From Candidatus Pantoea edessiphila (GTDB lineage Bacteria > Pseudomonadota > Gammaproteobacteria > Enterobacterales > Enterobacteriaceae), in contig NZ_PDKS01000001.1 in assembly GCF_002933335.1 (NCBI RefSeq), positions 186,001 to 250,000 on the forward strand: 64,000 nucleotides of DNA, given 5' to 3'. The first letter of the stretch is position 1. Each line of letters begins with the position of its first letter. A model generated the notes under the pieces. That model saw only the letters and a list, made by a program, of their open reading frames with translations. It was not told the DNA's origin and did no database searches. This document shows, in pieces, positions 33,064 through 43,663 of the stretch. Both the position numbers and the translations under genes were made by a program.

Positions 33064-33784
33064 AACCATATTCCTCTAACTGTCTAACCAATGAAAAGTT
33101 ACCAGATTTTACTATATTACCCTTGTATAAAACATGAACCACATCTGGTTTGATATAATTAAGAATACGTTGATAATGTGTAATAATAATAAAAGAACGA
33201 AATTTATTTCGTAAACTATTTACACCATGAGATATTATTTTTAAAGCATCGATATCTAGTCCAGAATCCGATTCATCCAAAATACATAAATCTGGTTCTA
33301 ATAATGCCATTTGTAAAATATCGTTACGTTTTTTTTCTCCTCCAGAAAAACCTACATTTACGTAACGTTTAAGTAAATCTAAAGACATATCCAGAAAGTT
33401 AATTTTTTCTGTAATAAGATCTTGGAATTCAAAACGATCTAGTTCTTTTTGTTTTCTATATTTACGTATCTCATTAACTGATTTTTGCAAAAAAAATTGA
33501 TTGCTAACACCAGGAATTTCAACTGGATACTGAAATGCCATAAATATTCCTTCACGAGCCCTTTCTTCAGGTTCTAATTCTAATAAATTTTTATTCTTAA
33601 AAATTATTGAACCTTTAGTAACTTTATATTCTTCTCTACCAGCTATAGTTGCAGAAAGAGTACTTTTTCCTGAGCCATTAGGACCCATAATAGCATGAGT
33701 TTCTCCTGGTTTTATTTCTAGGTCTAGATTATTTAGAATAATTTTATTTTCAATACTTACATTTAATTTTTTTATTTTCAACAT
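33047..33784 (-). CDS. sufC: Fe-S assembly ATPase SufC
   Basis: SufC is the ABC-type ATPase that drives conformational change in SufBC2D. It has 245 aa (E. coli 248). Walker A is GPNGSGKST (about residue 34), the signature FSGGEKKRNDI and Walker B CILDESDSGLDIDAL, followed by the switch histidine in IITHYQRIL. The last codons overlap the start of sufD by 17 bases. It starts 33 bases after sufB. Confidence 0.98.
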   Translation of the reverse strand: MLKIKKLNVSIENKIILNNLDLEIKPGETHAIMGPNGSGKSTLSATIAGREEYKVTKGSIIFKNKNLLELEPEERAREGIFMAFQYPVEIPGVSNQFFLQKSVNEIRKYRKQKELDRFEFQDLITEKINFLDMSLDLLKRYVNVGFSGGEKKRNDILQMALLEPDLCILDESDSGLDIDALKIISHGVNSLRNKFRSFIIITHYQRILNYIKPDVVHVLYKGNIVKSGNFSLVRQLEEYGYGWLT

Positions 33785-33817
33785 AATATTGTGAATTCCT
33801 TATTATATTAATTAATA

Positions 33818-35308
33818 TTAACCCACACTATGTTCAAGACTGATAGATAGTAATTTTTGAGCTTCTACAGCAAATTCTAAAGGTAATTTAGAAAAAACAT
33901 CTTTACAAAAACCATTAACTATCATTAATATAGCATCTTCCTCACTTATTCCTCGCTGTAAGAAATAAAACATTTGATCTTCACCTATACGTGATGTTGT
34001 AGCTTCATGTTCTAAATGTGCTGTATTAGTAAAATTTTCTATATATGGAAAAGTATGCGAACTACAATTACAGCCTATTAACATAGAATCACATTGTGTA
34101 AAATTTCTTGCATTTTTTGCATTCGGTAGTATTTTTACTAATCCTCTATAAGTATTTTTACTTGTACCAGCAGATATTCCTTTTGATATAATTGTAGATT
34201 TTGTATTTTTACCGATATGAATCATTTTAGTACCACTATCAGCCTGTTGATGTCCTGTAGTCAACGCAACAGAATAAAATTTGCCTATTGAATTATCTCC
34301 TTTTAAAATACAACTCGGATACTTCCAGGTTATAGAAGAACCTGTTTCCGATTGTGTCCAAGACATCTTACTATTATTTCCTTCACATAATGCACGCTTA
34401 GTAACAAAATTTAGAATACCTCCTTTACCTTTATGACCTGGGAACCAATTTTGTACAGTAGAGTATTTTACTTCAGCGTTTTCATGAACAACTACTTCTA
34501 CTACTGCTGCATGTAATTGATTATATTTATGTATAGGCGCTGAACATCCTTCTATATAACTTACATAACTATCGGCTTCTGCGATCAGAATAGTCCTTTC
34601 AAACTGTCCTGTATTTGCAGCATTAATGCGAAAATATGTAGAAAGTTCCATGGGGCATCGAACACCTTTTGGAATATAAACAAAAGTACCATCTGATGCT
34701 ACAGCTGAATTTAAAGATGCATAAAAATTGTCATTTGTTGGTACTACACTTCCGAGATATTTTTTAACTAAATCTGGATGATTATGAATAGCCTCAGTAA
34801 ATGAGCAAAATATAATGCCATATTTATCATATAATTCATTTCTATAAGTTGTTGCAACAGATACAGAATCAAAAATAGCATCTATAGCAATTTGATTTCC
34901 TTCGCGAACAGGTACGCCTAATTTATCAAAGGTATTTTCTACTTCCTTAGTTAAATAATTTGTGTTAATGTTCGTTTCTAAAGATTTAAATTTAGAATAG
35001 TTATGCTTACTATCACAATTATTACATAAAGGCGTAGAATAATAGGTATAATCTTGGTAGTTAAGCTTATTATAATGTCCTTTCAACCAGTGTGGTTCTT
35101 CCATTTTTAACCAAAGATTAAATGCTTCAAGGCGAAAATTCAGCATCCACTTAGGTTCATCTCTTTTTTTAGAAATTTCGCGTACTGTATTTTCATTAAT
35201 ACCTCGAGCAATTGCTTCTGTCTTTAGTTCAGTAAAGAAACCTTCTTTATAATTTATATTGTTTTCCCAAAACGCAATATTTTCAGATGATTTAATATTT
35301 TGTGACAT
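33818..35308 (-). CDS. sufB: Fe-S scaffold protein SufB
   Basis: SufB is the main scaffold subunit on which sulfide and iron are combined. It has 496 aa (E. coli 495). The cluster-assembly cysteine (E. coli Cys405) is in [14 protein letters not shown] and the partner glutamate in [27 protein letters not shown] and [18 protein letters not shown] show the beta-helix core. The extra cysteine in GCNC (E. coli GDKC) is a curiosity. It lies 6 bases after sufA. Confidence 0.98.
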   Translation of the reverse strand: MSQNIKSSENIAFWENNINYKEGFFTELKTEAIARGINENTVREISKKRDEPKWMLNFRLEAFNLWLKMEEPHWLKGHYNKLNYQDYTYYSTPLCNNCDSKHNYSKFKSLETNINTNYLTKEVENTFDKLGVPVREGNQIAIDAIFDSVSVATTYRNELYDKYGIIFCSFTEAIHNHPDLVKKYLGSVVPTNDNFYASLNSAVASDGTFVYIPKGVRCPMELSTYFRINAANTGQFERTILIAEADSYVSYIEGCSAPIHKYNQLHAAVVEVVVHENAEVKYSTVQNWFPGHKGKGGILNFVTKRALCEGNNSKMSWTQSETGSSITWKYPSCILKGDNSIGKFYSVALTTGHQQADSGTKMIHIGKNTKSTIISKGISAGTSKNTYRGLVKILPNAKNARNFTQCDSMLIGCNCSSHTFPYIENFTNTAHLEHEATTSRIGEDQMFYFLQRGISEEDAILMIVNGFCKDVFSKLPLEFAVEAQKLLSISLEHSVG

Positions 35309-35314
35309 TTTTCA

Positions 35315-35689
35315 TTACTCTATGCTAAAACTTTCACCACATCCACAAGAGTGCTGAGCTTTAGGGTTTTGAAATTTAAAATTTTGATTTAATCCGTCAT
35401 AAATGTAATCTATTTCAGTGCCATCAATAAATGGCATTGCTTGAACAGGTACAAATAAAGTAACATTTTTAAATGAAAATTTAAGATCTTCTGATGATGG
35501 ATTTTTTGTTAAATTCATAATATATTTAAAACCTGCACAACCAGATTTTTTTATACTCAAACATAATCCCTTTACTTCAGGATTTTTATTGATTAAAATA
35601 ATCATTTGTTTTTCTGCAGTTTTTGTTAATTTGAATCCTTTCCACATAAAATTATTATGTGAAATATAATTTATACCTGCGGTATTCAC
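35315..35689 (-). CDS. sufA: A-type Fe-S carrier SufA
   Basis: SufA receives clusters from SufBC2D and delivers them to target proteins. It has 124 aa (E. coli 122). The three cluster cysteines are in KSGCAGFKY and in the C-terminal HSCGCGESF. The PFIDGTEIDYIYDGLNQNFKF stretch is typical (18 of those residues match E. coli or are conservative). It is the first gene of the operon, preceded by a 489-base gap that should carry the promoter. No IscR site could be recognised. Confidence 0.97.
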   Translation of the reverse strand: MNTAGINYISHNNFMWKGFKLTKTAEKQMIILINKNPEVKGLCLSIKKSGCAGFKYIMNLTKNPSSEDLKFSFKNVTLFVPVQAMPFIDGTEIDYIYDGLNQNFKFQNPKAQHSCGCGESFSIE

Positions 35690-36178
35690 ATGATTTCCTC
35701 TAGTTTATGTTTTTATTGAATGTTTTATTATTTAATTTTATAAATATATAATGTTAAATTTAATTTATTATAATTAATATAAATTAAATTTTAATGATTT
35801 ATTTATACAATTGATATATTGTTATAATGTTATTTATTAAATAAATTTAAACTATGTAAGGATAACACAACTAATTTTTAATAATTATAAAATATTACTA
35901 TGTAAGTATATCATGATAATTAATGCAATGTTTAGAGATCGATAAACAGATAAGTTATATTTACATAAAGTAAAATTTTTGTTTACAATGATATATAATA
36001 TATAAAGTTTCATATAAAATTATGATGCATGTTATTAGATATAATTAATTGTAATGTTAATTTCTAATAGCATAAGTATGATTGTTTATTATCAATACTA
36101 CTGAGTTAATTATTATCTAAATTGCATTGATAATAGTTTAGTTGTAAACGAAGGAGATCTTATTATGACAATACGATA
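35690..36178. other. Gap between ppsA and sufA, suf promoter region
   Basis: No gene is recognisable. E. coli has ydiH-ydiN, ydiB and aroD in this interval; no remnant is readable. The only notable element is a plus-strand perfect Shine-Dalgarno AAGGAG (36151-36156) eight bases before an ATG that opens just five codons (36165-36182), overlapping the ppsA stop. It may mark the lost start of a deleted plus-strand gene. Confidence 0.5.
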
Positions 36179-38572
36179 TTAAAATCTATTCACTAGTTTT
36201 GCAATTTTTAACCAAGACTCAACAATATTATCAGGATTTAGGGACAAACTATCTATTCCTTGTTGTATTAGCCAAACAGCAAAATCAGGATTATCAGAAA
36301 TTCCTTGACCACATATACCAATATACTTATTGTGTTTTTTTGCTGCATTAATGGCTAAAGAAAATAAAATTTTTAATGACTCATCAAATTCATTGAATAA
36401 AGGAGCTAGTAAATCAGAATCACGATCTACACCTAATGTTAATTGTGTCATATCATTAGAACCAATTGAAAATCCATCAAAATATTGTAAAAACTGCTCA
36501 GCTAATAAAGCGTTAGATGGTATTTCACACATCATATGTATTTTTAAACCATTATTACCTCGATGTAACCCTAGATCACTTAGTTCTTTAATAATACCTT
36601 GTGCTTGTTCTATAGTTCTTACAAAAGGAACCATTATTTCTATATTAGTTAATCCTATTTCATTACGTGCTCTTTTAATAGCTTCACATTCAAGAGCAAA
36701 ACAATCGCGAAAACTGTCATCTGTATAACGTACTGCTCCACGAAAACCTATCATAGGGTTTTCTTCTTTAATTTCATATTCTTTACCACCTATTAAATTA
36801 GAATATTCATTAGTTTTAAAATCAGAAAAACGTAATATAACTTTTTTGGGAAAAAAAGCTGAAGCTAATGTCGAGATACCTTCAGTTAAACGTGCAACAT
36901 AAAATTCTACAGGATCTTGATATCCATTAATAATTTTAAGGATTTGTTTTTTCTTATCTTCTGTTTGTCCATCAAACTCTAAAAGAGCCTTTGGATGTAC
37001 TTTTATCATGCTACTTATAATAAACTCTATACGAGCAAGACCAATACCTTTATTTGGTAATGATGCAAAATTAAAGGCTAGATCGGGATTACCTATATTC
37101 ATCATAATATCCAATGGCAATTTAGGCATATTATCAATTTTTGAACTATTAATAGTAAATTTAAGTAAATTATTATACACATAACCACTATCACCTTCAG
37201 CACAGGATACCGTAATTTTAGATATATCTTTAAGACGATCAGTTGCATTTCCACACCCAACAACTGCTGGAATACCTAACTCACGTGCAATAATTGCAGC
37301 ATGACAAGTACGACCTCCCCTATTAGTAACAATTGCTGAAACTTTTTTCATAATAGGCTCCCAATCGGGTCCTGTCAGATCAGTGACTAAAACATCACCA
37401 TTTTCAATGAGATTTATATTGTTAACATTTAAAATAATTTTTACTTTACCACATCCAATTTTATTACCTATAGCTCGACCTTGAATTAAAATCTCGCTTT
37501 TTTCTTTTAGAACATAATGTTCAATAATATTATTATTATTATTTGAATATACTGTTTCTGGCCGTGCTTGTAAGATAAAAAGTTTACCTGTTTTTCCATC
37601 TTTTGCCCATTCAATATCCATAGGATTATTATAATGTTGCTCAATTAATACTGCTTGTCGAGCTAATAATTGAATATCTTTATCATTTAAACAAAATTGA
37701 TTGCGTTCAGATTGAGGAACTGATTCAATGCATACTGGGTGATTATTTATAGTGCTATCAGCAGAATACACCATTCTAACTTTTTTAGAACCCATGTTTC
37801 TTCTTATTATTGATTGTTTATTAGATGTTAATGCTGGTTTATAAATGTAAAACTCATCTGGATTGACTGCTCCTTGTACTATCATTTCTCCTAATCCTAA
37901 TGACGCTGTAATAAATACTACTTTATCGAAACCAGATTCAGTATCAATAGTAAATATTACTCCAGAACAGGCTAAATCAGAACGAACCATTTGTTGTATC
38001 CCAACTGATAAATATATGTCGTTATGGTTATATCCTTTATGAATACGATATGAAATAGCACGAGCATTGAACAACGATGCATATACTTTTTTAACTGCAA
38101 TTAATATCGAATCAATATTTTTTATATTTAAATATGTTTCTTGTTGTCCTGCAAATGATGCATCTGCAAGATCTTCAGCTGTTGCAGAAGATCTTATAGC
38201 AAAAGAAGCATTATTGTCATCACTGATTATCTGATTATAAGCTGTACATATTTCTGTTTTTAGTTGTGTAGGCAGTGGTTTATTCAAAATCCATTGACGA
38301 ATTTCTTTGCTTACTTTATTTAAAGTATCAATATCATTAAGATCACTATTGTTTAAAAGTTCATAAATTTTATGATTCATTCCATCTTGATTAAGAAATT
38401 GATTAAATGCATAAGATGTAGTTACATATCCATTGGGAACATTAATGCCTAGTGATGATAATTTATTTATCATTTCACCTATTGAAGCATTTTTACCTCC
38501 CACTATCTTAATATCTTTAATATTTATTTGATGATACCAAAGTATTAGTGGTTTACCTGTTTTACTAAGCAT
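36179..38572 (-). CDS. ppsA: Phosphoenolpyruvate synthase
   Basis: PpsA makes PEP from pyruvate and ATP, releasing AMP and phosphate. It has 797 aa (E. coli 792). The N-terminal ATP-grasp domain has GGKNASIGEMI and SFAIRSSATAEDLADASFAGQQ-type sequence. The phosphorylated histidine is in GGRTCHAAIIARELG (about residue 427). The C-terminal PEP-binding barrel ends with the catalytic cysteine in GICGQGISD. pykF, which lies between the tRNA-Val and suf loci in E. coli, is missing here, so PpsA may be the main PEP/pyruvate link unless pykA is elsewhere. PEP feeds the aromatic pathway leading to TrpE. The divergent regulator ppsR is absent. Confidence 0.97.
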   Translation of the reverse strand: MLSKTGKPLILWYHQINIKDIKIVGGKNASIGEMINKLSSLGINVPNGYVTTSYAFNQFLNQDGMNHKIYELLNNSDLNDIDTLNKVSKEIRQWILNKPLPTQLKTEICTAYNQIISDDNNASFAIRSSATAEDLADASFAGQQETYLNIKNIDSILIAVKKVYASLFNARAISYRIHKGYNHNDIYLSVGIQQMVRSDLACSGVIFTIDTESGFDKVVFITASLGLGEMIVQGAVNPDEFYIYKPALTSNKQSIIRRNMGSKKVRMVYSADSTINNHPVCIESVPQSERNQFCLNDKDIQLLARQAVLIEQHYNNPMDIEWAKDGKTGKLFILQARPETVYSNNNNNIIEHYVLKEKSEILIQGRAIGNKIGCGKVKIILNVNNINLIENGDVLVTDLTGPDWEPIMKKVSAIVTNRGGRTCHAAIIARELGIPAVVGCGNATDRLKDISKITVSCAEGDSGYVYNNLLKFTINSSKIDNMPKLPLDIMMNIGNPDLAFNFASLPNKGIGLARIEFIISSMIKVHPKALLEFDGQTEDKKKQILKIINGYQDPVEFYVARLTEGISTLASAFFPKKVILRFSDFKTNEYSNLIGGKEYEIKEENPMIGFRGAVRYTDDSFRDCFALECEAIKRARNEIGLTNIEIMVPFVRTIEQAQGIIKELSDLGLHRGNNGLKIHMMCEIPSNALLAEQFLQYFDGFSIGSNDMTQLTLGVDRDSDLLAPLFNEFDESLKILFSLAINAAKKHNKYIGICGQGISDNPDFAVWLIQQGIDSLSLNPDNIVESWLKIAKLVNRF

Positions 38573-38830
38573 TTAACTTATCCTTTTTTTTATGACAAAT
38601 TGATATCACATATAAAATGAATCGTTTAAAAAATCCTCTTTAATATAGTTTAATAAATTAATATTACTATTATTTTAGGTGTTGTAAATATTTTTATTTT
38701 ACTTTAAATAGAATATAATAACACCATATATCACAAGTTTTAAGAAAGATATAAGTGAAGAATTATAAATTAATCAATTAACAAAAATGATTTTATTAAT
38801 TTTTTTGTTAATATAAGATTATATCTAATT

Positions 38831-38874
38831 AATTATATTTAGTTCTTGAAATAATTATATTTAGTTCTTGAAAT
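38831..38874. repeat. Tandem duplication, 2 x 22 bases
   Basis: AATTATATTTAGTTCTTGAA plus AT occurs twice head to tail without mismatch (38831-38852 and 38853-38874). It lies in gene-free sequence; it is probably a recent slippage or unequal exchange product. Confidence 0.9.
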
Positions 38875-39090
38875 AATTGAAATTATGTAAAGTAAAATTA
38901 TTTTGATATCTTGCATACATCACATTTATACATCATATTTAAAATTATTAATTAAAGAAACAGATAAAAACCTACATTTGTCTTTTTAATATTTATTTTT
39001 AAACTAAAATCTTGAATTTATTTTGTAATTAATGGATTTTGAATGAATCAATTATAATATATATTTAAAATATAATTTATTTATATGACT

Positions 39091-39126
39091 ACAGCAGAAA
39101 AGCTTGATTTTTGGATTTTCTGCTGT
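39091..39126 (-). terminator. 11-bp hairpin after ihfA
   Basis: ACAGCAGAAAA (39091-39101) pairs perfectly with TTTTCTGCTGT (39116-39126) around a 14-base loop, 25-60 bases beyond the ihfA stop. The stem is richer in G+C than its surroundings. A clear U-run is missing in either direction, so it may be a terminator or a 3'-end-protecting stem of the infC-pheST-ihfA transcript. Confidence 0.5.
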
Positions 39127-39150
39127 ATTTATAAACAAATATTATATATT

Positions 39151-39444
39151 TTATTTTAAAATCACGTTCCCGACTCTATTTTTTAATTTTTGTCCTGGGC
39201 GAAACGTAACTACACGACGAGCGGTAATAGAAACATCTTCACCGGTCTTGGGGTTTCTACCTGGACGTTGTTTTTTATTGCGTAAATCAAAATTACCAAA
39301 TCCTGAAAGTTTTACCTGTTCTCCATTTTCTAAAGTACAACGAATTTCTTCGAAAAATATTTCTACTAGTTCTTTTGAATCACGTTTGCTTAAACCAAGT
39401 TTTTCAAATAGGTACTCTGACATTTCAGCTTTTGTAAGCGCCAT
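39151..39444 (-). CDS. ihfA: Integration host factor subunit alpha
   Basis: IhfA forms with IhfB a heterodimer that bends DNA sharply and organises the nucleoid. It has 97 aa (E. coli 99). The DNA-intercalating beta-arm is visible in [14 protein letters not shown] with its proline, and the N-terminal [17 protein letters not shown] is typical. It starts 4 bases after pheT as in E. coli, so it depends on pheST transcription. Keeping IHF suggests that some DNA-architecture-dependent regulation persists. Confidence 0.97.
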   Translation of the reverse strand: MALTKAEMSEYLFEKLGLSKRDSKELVEIFFEEIRCTLENGEQVKLSGFGNFDLRNKKQRPGRNPKTGEDVSITARRVVTFRPGQKLKNRVGNVILK

Positions 39445-39448
39445 AAGT

Positions 39449-41842
39449 CTAATTCCTCAAGGTTACCTGGAATCGCTCTTTTAATGCCATAATATATCGA
39501 TTTACTATTATAGCAATTTCTTCTTCTTTTAGTGTCCGTTTAGTATCCTGTAAAATCAAGCTAATTGTTAGACTTTTATAACCTTTAGCAATATCTTTTC
39601 CACGGTACACATCTAGTAAGTTTATCCCAACTAACTGATTTATGCCAATTTTTTTACATAAAGTGATTACATTTGCTGCAGGAATTTGTTCATTTACTAT
39701 AATTGAAATATCTCTACGATTCGCAGGAAAACGTGATATTTCTTGTATTCGTATATGTTTAGAATTTATAAGTTCATTGCACATTAACTCGAAGATTACA
39801 ATCTCGTTTTTAATTTTTAATCTTTTTTGAAGATCGGGATGTATTTCACCAATGTATCCAATTTCTTTGTCATTGAGATAAATTACTGCACTTTTTCCTG
39901 GATGCAGAGCAGATATTGACCTAGAAAAAAAATTTATATCTTCTATATGATTTGATAACTCAAATAAAGATTCTAAATCACCTTTTAAATCGTAAAAATC
40001 AGCTAATTTATTTGTTTTATCCCAATGATCTTTAGAAATATTGCCATTTAATATACCTGATAACATTAATTCTTGACGTATTCCGAATTCAGCTGTTTTA
40101 TCTGGTATAAAACAATATCCATTTTCAAATAATCGTAATCTATTTTGTTGATAGTTTTGATTATAATGTAGTATATTTAATAATCCTGTACGTAATGATA
40201 GACGCATAACTGACATATCTTTAGATATAGGATTCATAATAGGAACAGCATGTTTATTGGGATGCAGTATCTTCTGTATTTTCGGATTCACAAAACTATA
40301 AGTGATTACTTCATGGTATCCCATATTAACTAAAAAATTTTTTATGCGTTTTAATAATACCATCCCTTTCGAAGGAGCTATAATCTTCAAATTAGTTTTA
40401 ATAGGTACATTGGGAATGTTATAATAACCAAAAATACGTATTATTTCTTCAAGTAAATCTTCTTCTATAAGAATATCAACTCGCCAGCTAGGTACTATTA
40501 CCTTCCATTTGTCAATTTCTTTGTGTATATTAAAACCAAGTCTAGTTAATGTATCATTCACTTGACTATCAGAAATTTTATAACCTATCAAACGGTTTAA
40601 TTTTTTACGGTGTAAATCAATTACTAACTTTGATTTATGAAACAATCTATCATATGTTTTATCTATAATCGGTCCGGCTTTTCCTTTACATATTTCCATT
40701 AATAATTTGGTTACATATTCAATCGCTTTATACTGTAATTTATAATCAATACCTCTCTCATATCTATGTGATGTATCAGTATGTAAATTACAATAACGTA
40801 TATTATTAATAACTGATAATGGATTAAAATAAGCGCATTCTAATAATATATCTCTAGTACTATCATGTATAGTAGAACGTAAATCATTACAAACACCTGC
40901 TATTGATAGAACTTTATTTTTATCAGAAATCACTAACACTGTATTATTCAAATGAATTTTTTTACCATTATTTAATATTAAAATTTCATTATCTTTTGCC
41001 ATGCGAACTGCTAAATAGCTATCAATACAATCAAGATCAAAAGCAAATATTGGTTGGCCTATCTCTATTAAAACATAATTATTAATATCTATCACTACGT
41101 TTACAGAAGCAATACCGCAACGTCTCAATCTTTCTTTGATCCAGAAAGGAGTAGAAATATTTACATTAATATCCTTTATTATTCTAGATAGATATTGCGG
41201 ACATGCCTTTGGCTCATGTATATAAATTAGTAAATCATCATTTATTTTTGGTGAAATAGGATTGTTTATTAGGTTTTCAAATGGTAAACAATTTAGTGCA
41301 GCAAGATCACGTGCTATCCCCATAATACTTAAACAATCAGCTCGATTTGGAGTAATATTAACTTCAATAATATTATCATTTAATTTCAAGTAATTATAAA
41401 TATCTTTTCCTATAGAAACATCATGTGGTAATTCTATAATAAATTGATCTTCTTTATCTGAAAGTCCTAATGTTGATAGAGAACAAATAATTCCTTCGGA
41501 TACATATTCATAAAAATTTATTTGTTGCACTTCTTTTTGTTTTGGTAATATTGTTTTTATAGGAGCTACAACAACTTTTAAACCTAAACGGCAGTTGTCT
41601 GCATTACACATGATATTTAGTATTTTGCCATTGCCTATGTTCACTTTAGTAAATTTTATTTTATGACAGTCTAATTTTTCTTTACATTCAACAATTTCAC
41701 CGCTTACTACTCCATGGAAAAAACTTGAAACAGAAGAAACATTTTCTACTTCTAAACCTAGCATAGTAAGTTGTTCGCATAATTTGTTAGTATCTATATT
41801 GGGATTAACCCATTCACGTAACCATAATTCACTAAATTTCAT
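39449..41842 (-). CDS. pheT: Phenylalanyl-tRNA synthetase beta subunit with degenerate editing site
   Basis: PheT with PheS forms the (alpha-beta)2 enzyme that charges tRNA-Phe; the beta subunit also normally hydrolyses Tyr-tRNA-Phe. It has 797 aa (E. coli 795). Domains are an N-terminal OB-fold (about 40-150), B1/B5, the B3/B4 editing domain (about 210-400), the catalytic-like core and the C-terminal anticodon-binding domain (about 700-797). In B3/B4 the editing histidine of GQPMHAFD (His265 in E. coli) is Phe266 here (GQPIFAFD), and the glycine-rich GGIFGGEHSG is replaced by [10 protein letters not shown]. Glu335 is kept. Synthetic function should be intact; proofreading is probably lost. 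Confidence 0.97.
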   Translation of the reverse strand: MKFSELWLREWVNPNIDTNKLCEQLTMLGLEVENVSSVSSFFHGVVSGEIVECKEKLDCHKIKFTKVNIGNGKILNIMCNADNCRLGLKVVVAPIKTILPKQKEVQQINFYEYVSEGIICSLSTLGLSDKEDQFIIELPHDVSIGKDIYNYLKLNDNIIEVNITPNRADCLSIMGIARDLAALNCLPFENLINNPISPKINDDLLIYIHEPKACPQYLSRIIKDINVNISTPFWIKERLRRCGIASVNVVIDINNYVLIEIGQPIFAFDLDCIDSYLAVRMAKDNEILILNNGKKIHLNNTVLVISDKNKVLSIAGVCNDLRSTIHDSTRDILLECAYFNPLSVINNIRYCNLHTDTSHRYERGIDYKLQYKAIEYVTKLLMEICKGKAGPIIDKTYDRLFHKSKLVIDLHRKKLNRLIGYKISDSQVNDTLTRLGFNIHKEIDKWKVIVPSWRVDILIEEDLLEEIIRIFGYYNIPNVPIKTNLKIIAPSKGMVLLKRIKNFLVNMGYHEVITYSFVNPKIQKILHPNKHAVPIMNPISKDMSVMRLSLRTGLLNILHYNQNYQQNRLRLFENGYCFIPDKTAEFGIRQELMLSGILNGNISKDHWDKTNKLADFYDLKGDLESLFELSNHIEDINFFSRSISALHPGKSAVIYLNDKEIGYIGEIHPDLQKRLKIKNEIVIFELMCNELINSKHIRIQEISRFPANRRDISIIVNEQIPAANVITLCKKIGINQLVGINLLDVYRGKDIAKGYKSLTISLILQDTKRTLKEEEIAIIVNRYIMALKERFQVTLRN

Positions 41843-41850
41843 TCATTATC

Positions 41851-42840
41851 CTACAATGATCTAAATTGTTTAAGGAAACGTAAATCGTTTTCAAAAAATG
41901 AGCGAAGATCTTTTATATCATACCGCAACATAGCTAGACGTTCTACTCCTATCCCAAAAGCAAATCCAGAGTATATCTCTGAATTAATACTCATATTATC
42001 CAATATTTTTGGATGTATAAGTCCGCATCCTAATACTTCTAACCACTTGTTATTATTATTCATTACATCAAATTCTGCTGATGGTTCTGTAAATGGAAAA
42101 TAAGAAGGACGAAAACGAATTTTTGTACATTCTCCAAAAAAATTATATAAAAAATCATAAATAGTTTGTTTTAAATTAGCAAAACTTATATCATCATCGA
42201 TGATTAAGCCTTCCACTTGATGAAACATTGGAGTATGAGATTGATCGTAATCATTACGATATACACGGCCTGATGATATGATACGAATTGGTGGTTTTTG
42301 ATTTTTCATTATACGAATTTGTACACCTGAGGTTTGAGTGCGTAATAAAGCAAATTCATTGAGCCAAAAAGTGTCATGATCAGTACGTGCTGGATGGTAA
42401 TCAGGAATATTAAGTGCATCAAAGTTATGATATTGATCTTCTATTTCAAAACCACTAATAGTAGCAAAACCTAATGATGTAAAAAATTTTTCAATATGAT
42501 TCATGGTAATAGTGATAGGATGCAGTCCTCCATTCCCTATTCTCCTACCAGGCAAAGATACATCTATTTGATCTTGTGATAAACGTAAATTTAATGAAAT
42601 AGATTCCAACTTTTTTTTATGATCATTTATATGAGAAATTATTCTATTTTTAGCTTTATTAAGTATTTCTCCTTCTATAGCTCGCTTACTACTAGGAGTA
42701 TCATTCAATGAATCTATCAGTTTTTTTATGTGTCCCTTTTTCCCAAGGTATTTGATGCGTGCCAGTTCTAGTGAACTAATATCTTTAGAATTTTCTATAG
42801 TCATGATAGCTTCTTCTATCAGATCTGATAGTTTAGACAT
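41851..42840 (-). CDS. pheS: Phenylalanyl-tRNA synthetase alpha subunit
   Basis: PheS carries the aminoacylation active site. It has 329 aa (E. coli 327). An N-terminal coiled-coil (about residues 1-90) contacts tRNA. Class II motifs are [12 protein letters not shown] / [18 protein letters not shown] (motif 2) and [18 protein letters not shown] (motif 3). The alanine that shapes the Phe pocket is kept. pheT follows after 8 bases. In the 155-base leader no Phe-rich pheM peptide was found (the nearest short frame reads [12 protein letters not shown]), so pheST attenuation appears lost. Confidence 0.98.
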   Translation of the reverse strand: MSKLSDLIEEAIMTIENSKDISSLELARIKYLGKKGHIKKLIDSLNDTPSSKRAIEGEILNKAKNRIISHINDHKKKLESISLNLRLSQDQIDVSLPGRRIGNGGLHPITITMNHIEKFFTSLGFATISGFEIEDQYHNFDALNIPDYHPARTDHDTFWLNEFALLRTQTSGVQIRIMKNQKPPIRIISSGRVYRNDYDQSHTPMFHQVEGLIIDDDISFANLKQTIYDFLYNFFGECTKIRFRPSYFPFTEPSAEFDVMNNNNKWLEVLGCGLIHPKILDNMSINSEIYSGFAFGIGVERLAMLRYDIKDLRSFFENDLRFLKQFRSL

Positions 42841-42995
42841 TTTTTTCTCTTTAGTTTCAAATTTATTAAATAATATTTATTAAAATACATTTAATGATGG
42901 ACATAAAATTTTTTTCCAATGATCTTATACAGAGATTCTTATTAGTTGTTTATTGTCTTATCTAATTTAAGGTTGTTTGTTTTTGATTAAATTAT

Positions 42996-43343
42996 TTATA
43001 TACTGACTCTTTCTATTAACTTAGAAAAAGCTATTTGATCTTGTATAGCTATATCTGCTAAAATTTTACGATCAATTTGGATAGCAGTTTTTTTAAGCAT
43101 ATTCATTAAATTACTATAAGAAATACCGTACTGTCTTGCAGCAGCATTGATACGTGCAATCCATAATTTACGAAACTGACGTTTTCGTTGTTTGCGATCA
43201 CGATATGCATATTGACCAGCTCTTATAACAGCTTGAAAAGCAGCACGGTATGTTCGTGATCGTGCACCGTAAAAACCTTTGGCTTTTTTTAAAATTTTTT
43301 TATGACGTGAATGAGCAGTTACACCATGTTTAACTCGAGCCAT
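42996..43343 (-). CDS. rplT: 50S ribosomal protein L20
   Basis: L20 binds 23S rRNA early in 50S assembly and in E. coli represses its own operon. It has 115 aa (E. coli 118), with the basic N-terminal extension [17 protein letters not shown] and the globular [19 protein letters not shown]. The C-terminus is slightly short. It follows rpmI by 42 bases. Confidence 0.98.
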   Translation of the reverse strand: MARVKHGVTAHSRHKKILKKAKGFYGARSRTYRAAFQAVIRAGQYAYRDRKQRKRQFRKLWIARINAAARQYGISYSNLMNMLKKTAIQIDRKILADIAIQDQIAFSKLIERVSI

Positions 43344-43385
43344 CTAATGCTCTCCTGTTGTATATCCTATATTAAATAAAAAATG

Positions 43386-43583
43386 TTATGCATATGGTAA
43401 ACATGTGGAAATTAAATTAAAATCTCTTTGAGAAACCATACCTTTAGGACGAAGGTGACGTTTTCGTTTAGTTGATTTCTTAGTTAAAATATGTCTTAAA
43501 TTAGCATGTTTATGTTTAAATTCTCCAGATGCAGTTTTTTTGAATCTTTTAGATACGCTTCTTATTGTTTTTATTTTTAACAT
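43386..43583 (-). CDS. rpmI: 50S ribosomal protein L35
   Basis: L35 is a small basic 50S protein of 65 aa, the E. coli length. The conserved [20 protein letters not shown] opening matches the family with minor changes, and HLRPKGMVS is near the end. It lies 80 bases after infC; in E. coli this leader contains the L20 translational operator, which I could not verify by eye. Confidence 0.96.
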   Translation of the reverse strand: MLKIKTIRSVSKRFKKTASGEFKHKHANLRHILTKKSTKRKRHLRPKGMVSQRDFNLISTCLPYA

Positions 43584-43663
43584 TTTAATAATGCCTAATT
43601 TGTTTTTATTTAATTGTTTTTAAAAAAATATAATATGCTTACTTATAGAATATTTTTATAACA

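Larger units (their letters stand above)
38573..39150. other. Gap between ppsA and ihfA
   Basis: ppsR, aroH and btuCD of E. coli are missing and no remnant is readable. The gap holds a 22-base tandem duplication (38831-38874) and an 11-bp hairpin (39091-39126) downstream of ihfA. Otherwise only very AT-rich sequence with the ppsA promoter somewhere near 38600-38750. Confidence 0.55.

Noticed and set aside
42841-42995. Possible pheM leader peptide before pheS
   Set aside because: The only short frame with a start ([12 protein letters not shown]) contains no phenylalanine.
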